Source of the DNA: Deltaproteobacteria bacterium
Lineage (GTDB): Bacteria > Desulfobacterota > WTBG01
NCBI GenBank assembly: GCA_013139225.1
Contig: WTBG01000030.1
Location: forward strand, 1-15,939
DNA length: 15,939 nucleotides
Direction: 5' to 3'
Shown here piece after piece: positions 15,394 through 15,939 of the stretch; the first letter of the stretch is position 1; the number at the start of each line of letters is the position of its first letter. Below the pieces are notes generated by a model, which worked only from the letters and a program-made list of their open reading frames with translations, did not search any database and had not been told where the DNA came from. The translations under genes were made by a program, and so were the position numbers.

Positions 15394-15939
15394 TCAATCT
15401 ATACCAATCTGATTTAAGTTGTCCTTAAGATCATTTCTAAGCACCTTAATAACCTCTGGATTTGAAATAGGCACATCTCCCAACTCTTTTTTAACCATCT
15501 TTGTATCCAGGGTATATTCAAAGTCATTTTTCTGGTGCTGGTAAAAAAAGTCTATTTCAGGATTACCAACAATAAGGGTAATCAACGTATCAACCATACT
15601 GCCCCAGGGTTTTAGGTCAATATGGCTTAACTGAAAAGTTCCCACCAGTCTGGTTCCTTTGTTAAGCTCAGATTCTATATGTACCTCACCATTACAATCC
15701 CTGGCTGCCTGAGCAAATAGTGATAATCCCAGCCCTACTCTCCTGGTTGTGCGAGTTGTTACAAAGGGATCCAGGACTTTACTCAGCATCTCCTTATTCA
15801 TACCCTTTCCATCATCTTTGATCTCAATAGTAAGCACATCTTTTTTAGTATTTTCCACTATTCTTATCTCAATAAGTTTAGCGCCAGCATTGATAGAATT
15901 CTCAGCTATATCCAGAATATGGAGAGAAGAATCCTGCAT
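15394..15939 (-). CDS. Small HATPase-fold ATP-binding protein (kinase/anti-sigma-like)
   Basis: The 181-residue protein has a GHKL ATPase domain without a phospho-acceptor histidine domain. The N-box is at E13-N14 in HILDIAENSINAGA, the G1 box is DDGKGM (42-47) and the G2 box is RVGLGLS (67-73). The region after about residue 105 is unassigned. The ATG is the last codon of the window. The family I recall starts with a very similar M-x-D-SLHILD sequence, so the gene is probably complete, but an upstream extension cannot be excluded. Proteins of this type are often encoded just before NuoE/NuoF/[FeFe]-hydrogenase genes in anaerobes, where a regulatory role is presumed. It has no transmembrane segment. 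Confidence 0.82.
   Translation of the reverse strand: MQDSSLHILDIAENSINAGAKLIEIRIVENTKKDVLTIEIKDDGKGMNKEMLSKVLDPFVTTRTTRRVGLGLSLFAQAARDCNGEVHIESELNKGTRLVGTFQLSHIDLKPWGSMVDTLITLIVGNPEIDFFYQHQKNDFEYTLDTKMVKKELGDVPISNPEVIKVLRNDLKDNLNQIGID

Noticed and set aside
1..15939. CRISPR arrays, tRNA or rRNA genes, insertion sequences and phage genes
   Set aside because: No regularly spaced repeats, transposase or integrase motifs, or structured RNA gene patterns were found on either strand by reading.

Overview
The window reads as a chromosomal segment of an anaerobic, probably flavin- and ferredoxin-rich bacterium. GC is moderate, by eye in the low-to-mid 40s percent. All supported genes lie on the minus strand; nothing convincing is encoded on the plus strand. 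The gene content fits Desulfobacterota-like or related uncultured anaerobic lineages: hydrogenase-style complex I subunits, a cysteine-rich GcvH-like protein, archaemetzincin and a sigma-54 two-component system. No rRNA or marker gene is present, so this placement is an inference.

Region 1 (1-9773) is a complex I operon read right to left from a recognisable promoter: nuoE, an HndB-like thioredoxin-fold gene, nuoF, nuoG, nuoH, nuoI, nuoJ, nuoK and the start of nuoL, which runs off the left edge. The front of the operon is not textbook Nuo. The order nuoE/hndB-like/nuoF/nuoG copies NAD(P)-reducing Hnd hydrogenases. NuoG carries two complete [4Fe-4S] motifs of the hydrogenase/formate dehydrogenase type. 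NuoF is a 1016-residue fusion: an N-terminal [2Fe-2S] domain, the NADH/FMN NuoF core, and a whole GltD/NfnB-type FAD and NAD(P)H-binding module with its own iron-sulfur domain. The fused complex could in principle exchange electrons among NADH, NADPH and the quinone-directed chain. nuoA-nuoD do not precede nuoE here. The promoter has a perfect -35 box. An 18-bp palindrome overlapping its -10 box and start site matches, from memory, the Bacillus subtilis FadR (TetR family) operator at 17 of 18 positions, suggesting acyl-CoA-responsive control.

Region 2 (about 9870-10994) is a single-gene unit. It holds a GcvH-like protein with two copies of a CX12CX5CX2C motif and no lipoyl-lysine. It has its own near-consensus sigma-54 promoter and an intrinsic terminator on each side.

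Region 3 (10960-15178) is an apparent operon: a membrane sensor histidine kinase, a sigma-54-activating response regulator, and an archaemetzincin metalloprotease, ended by a strong terminator. The regulator next to a sigma-54 promoter suggests that this pair controls the gcvH-like gene. Region 4 (15394-15939) is a small kinase-like ATPase of the type often found beside NuoE/NuoF/[FeFe]-hydrogenase genes.

Taken together, the segment is an electron-transfer locus with dedicated regulation. Flavin/iron-sulfur modules feed a proton- or sodium-pumping membrane arm, and separate regulatory inputs are visible in front of the nuo operon and the gcvH-like gene.
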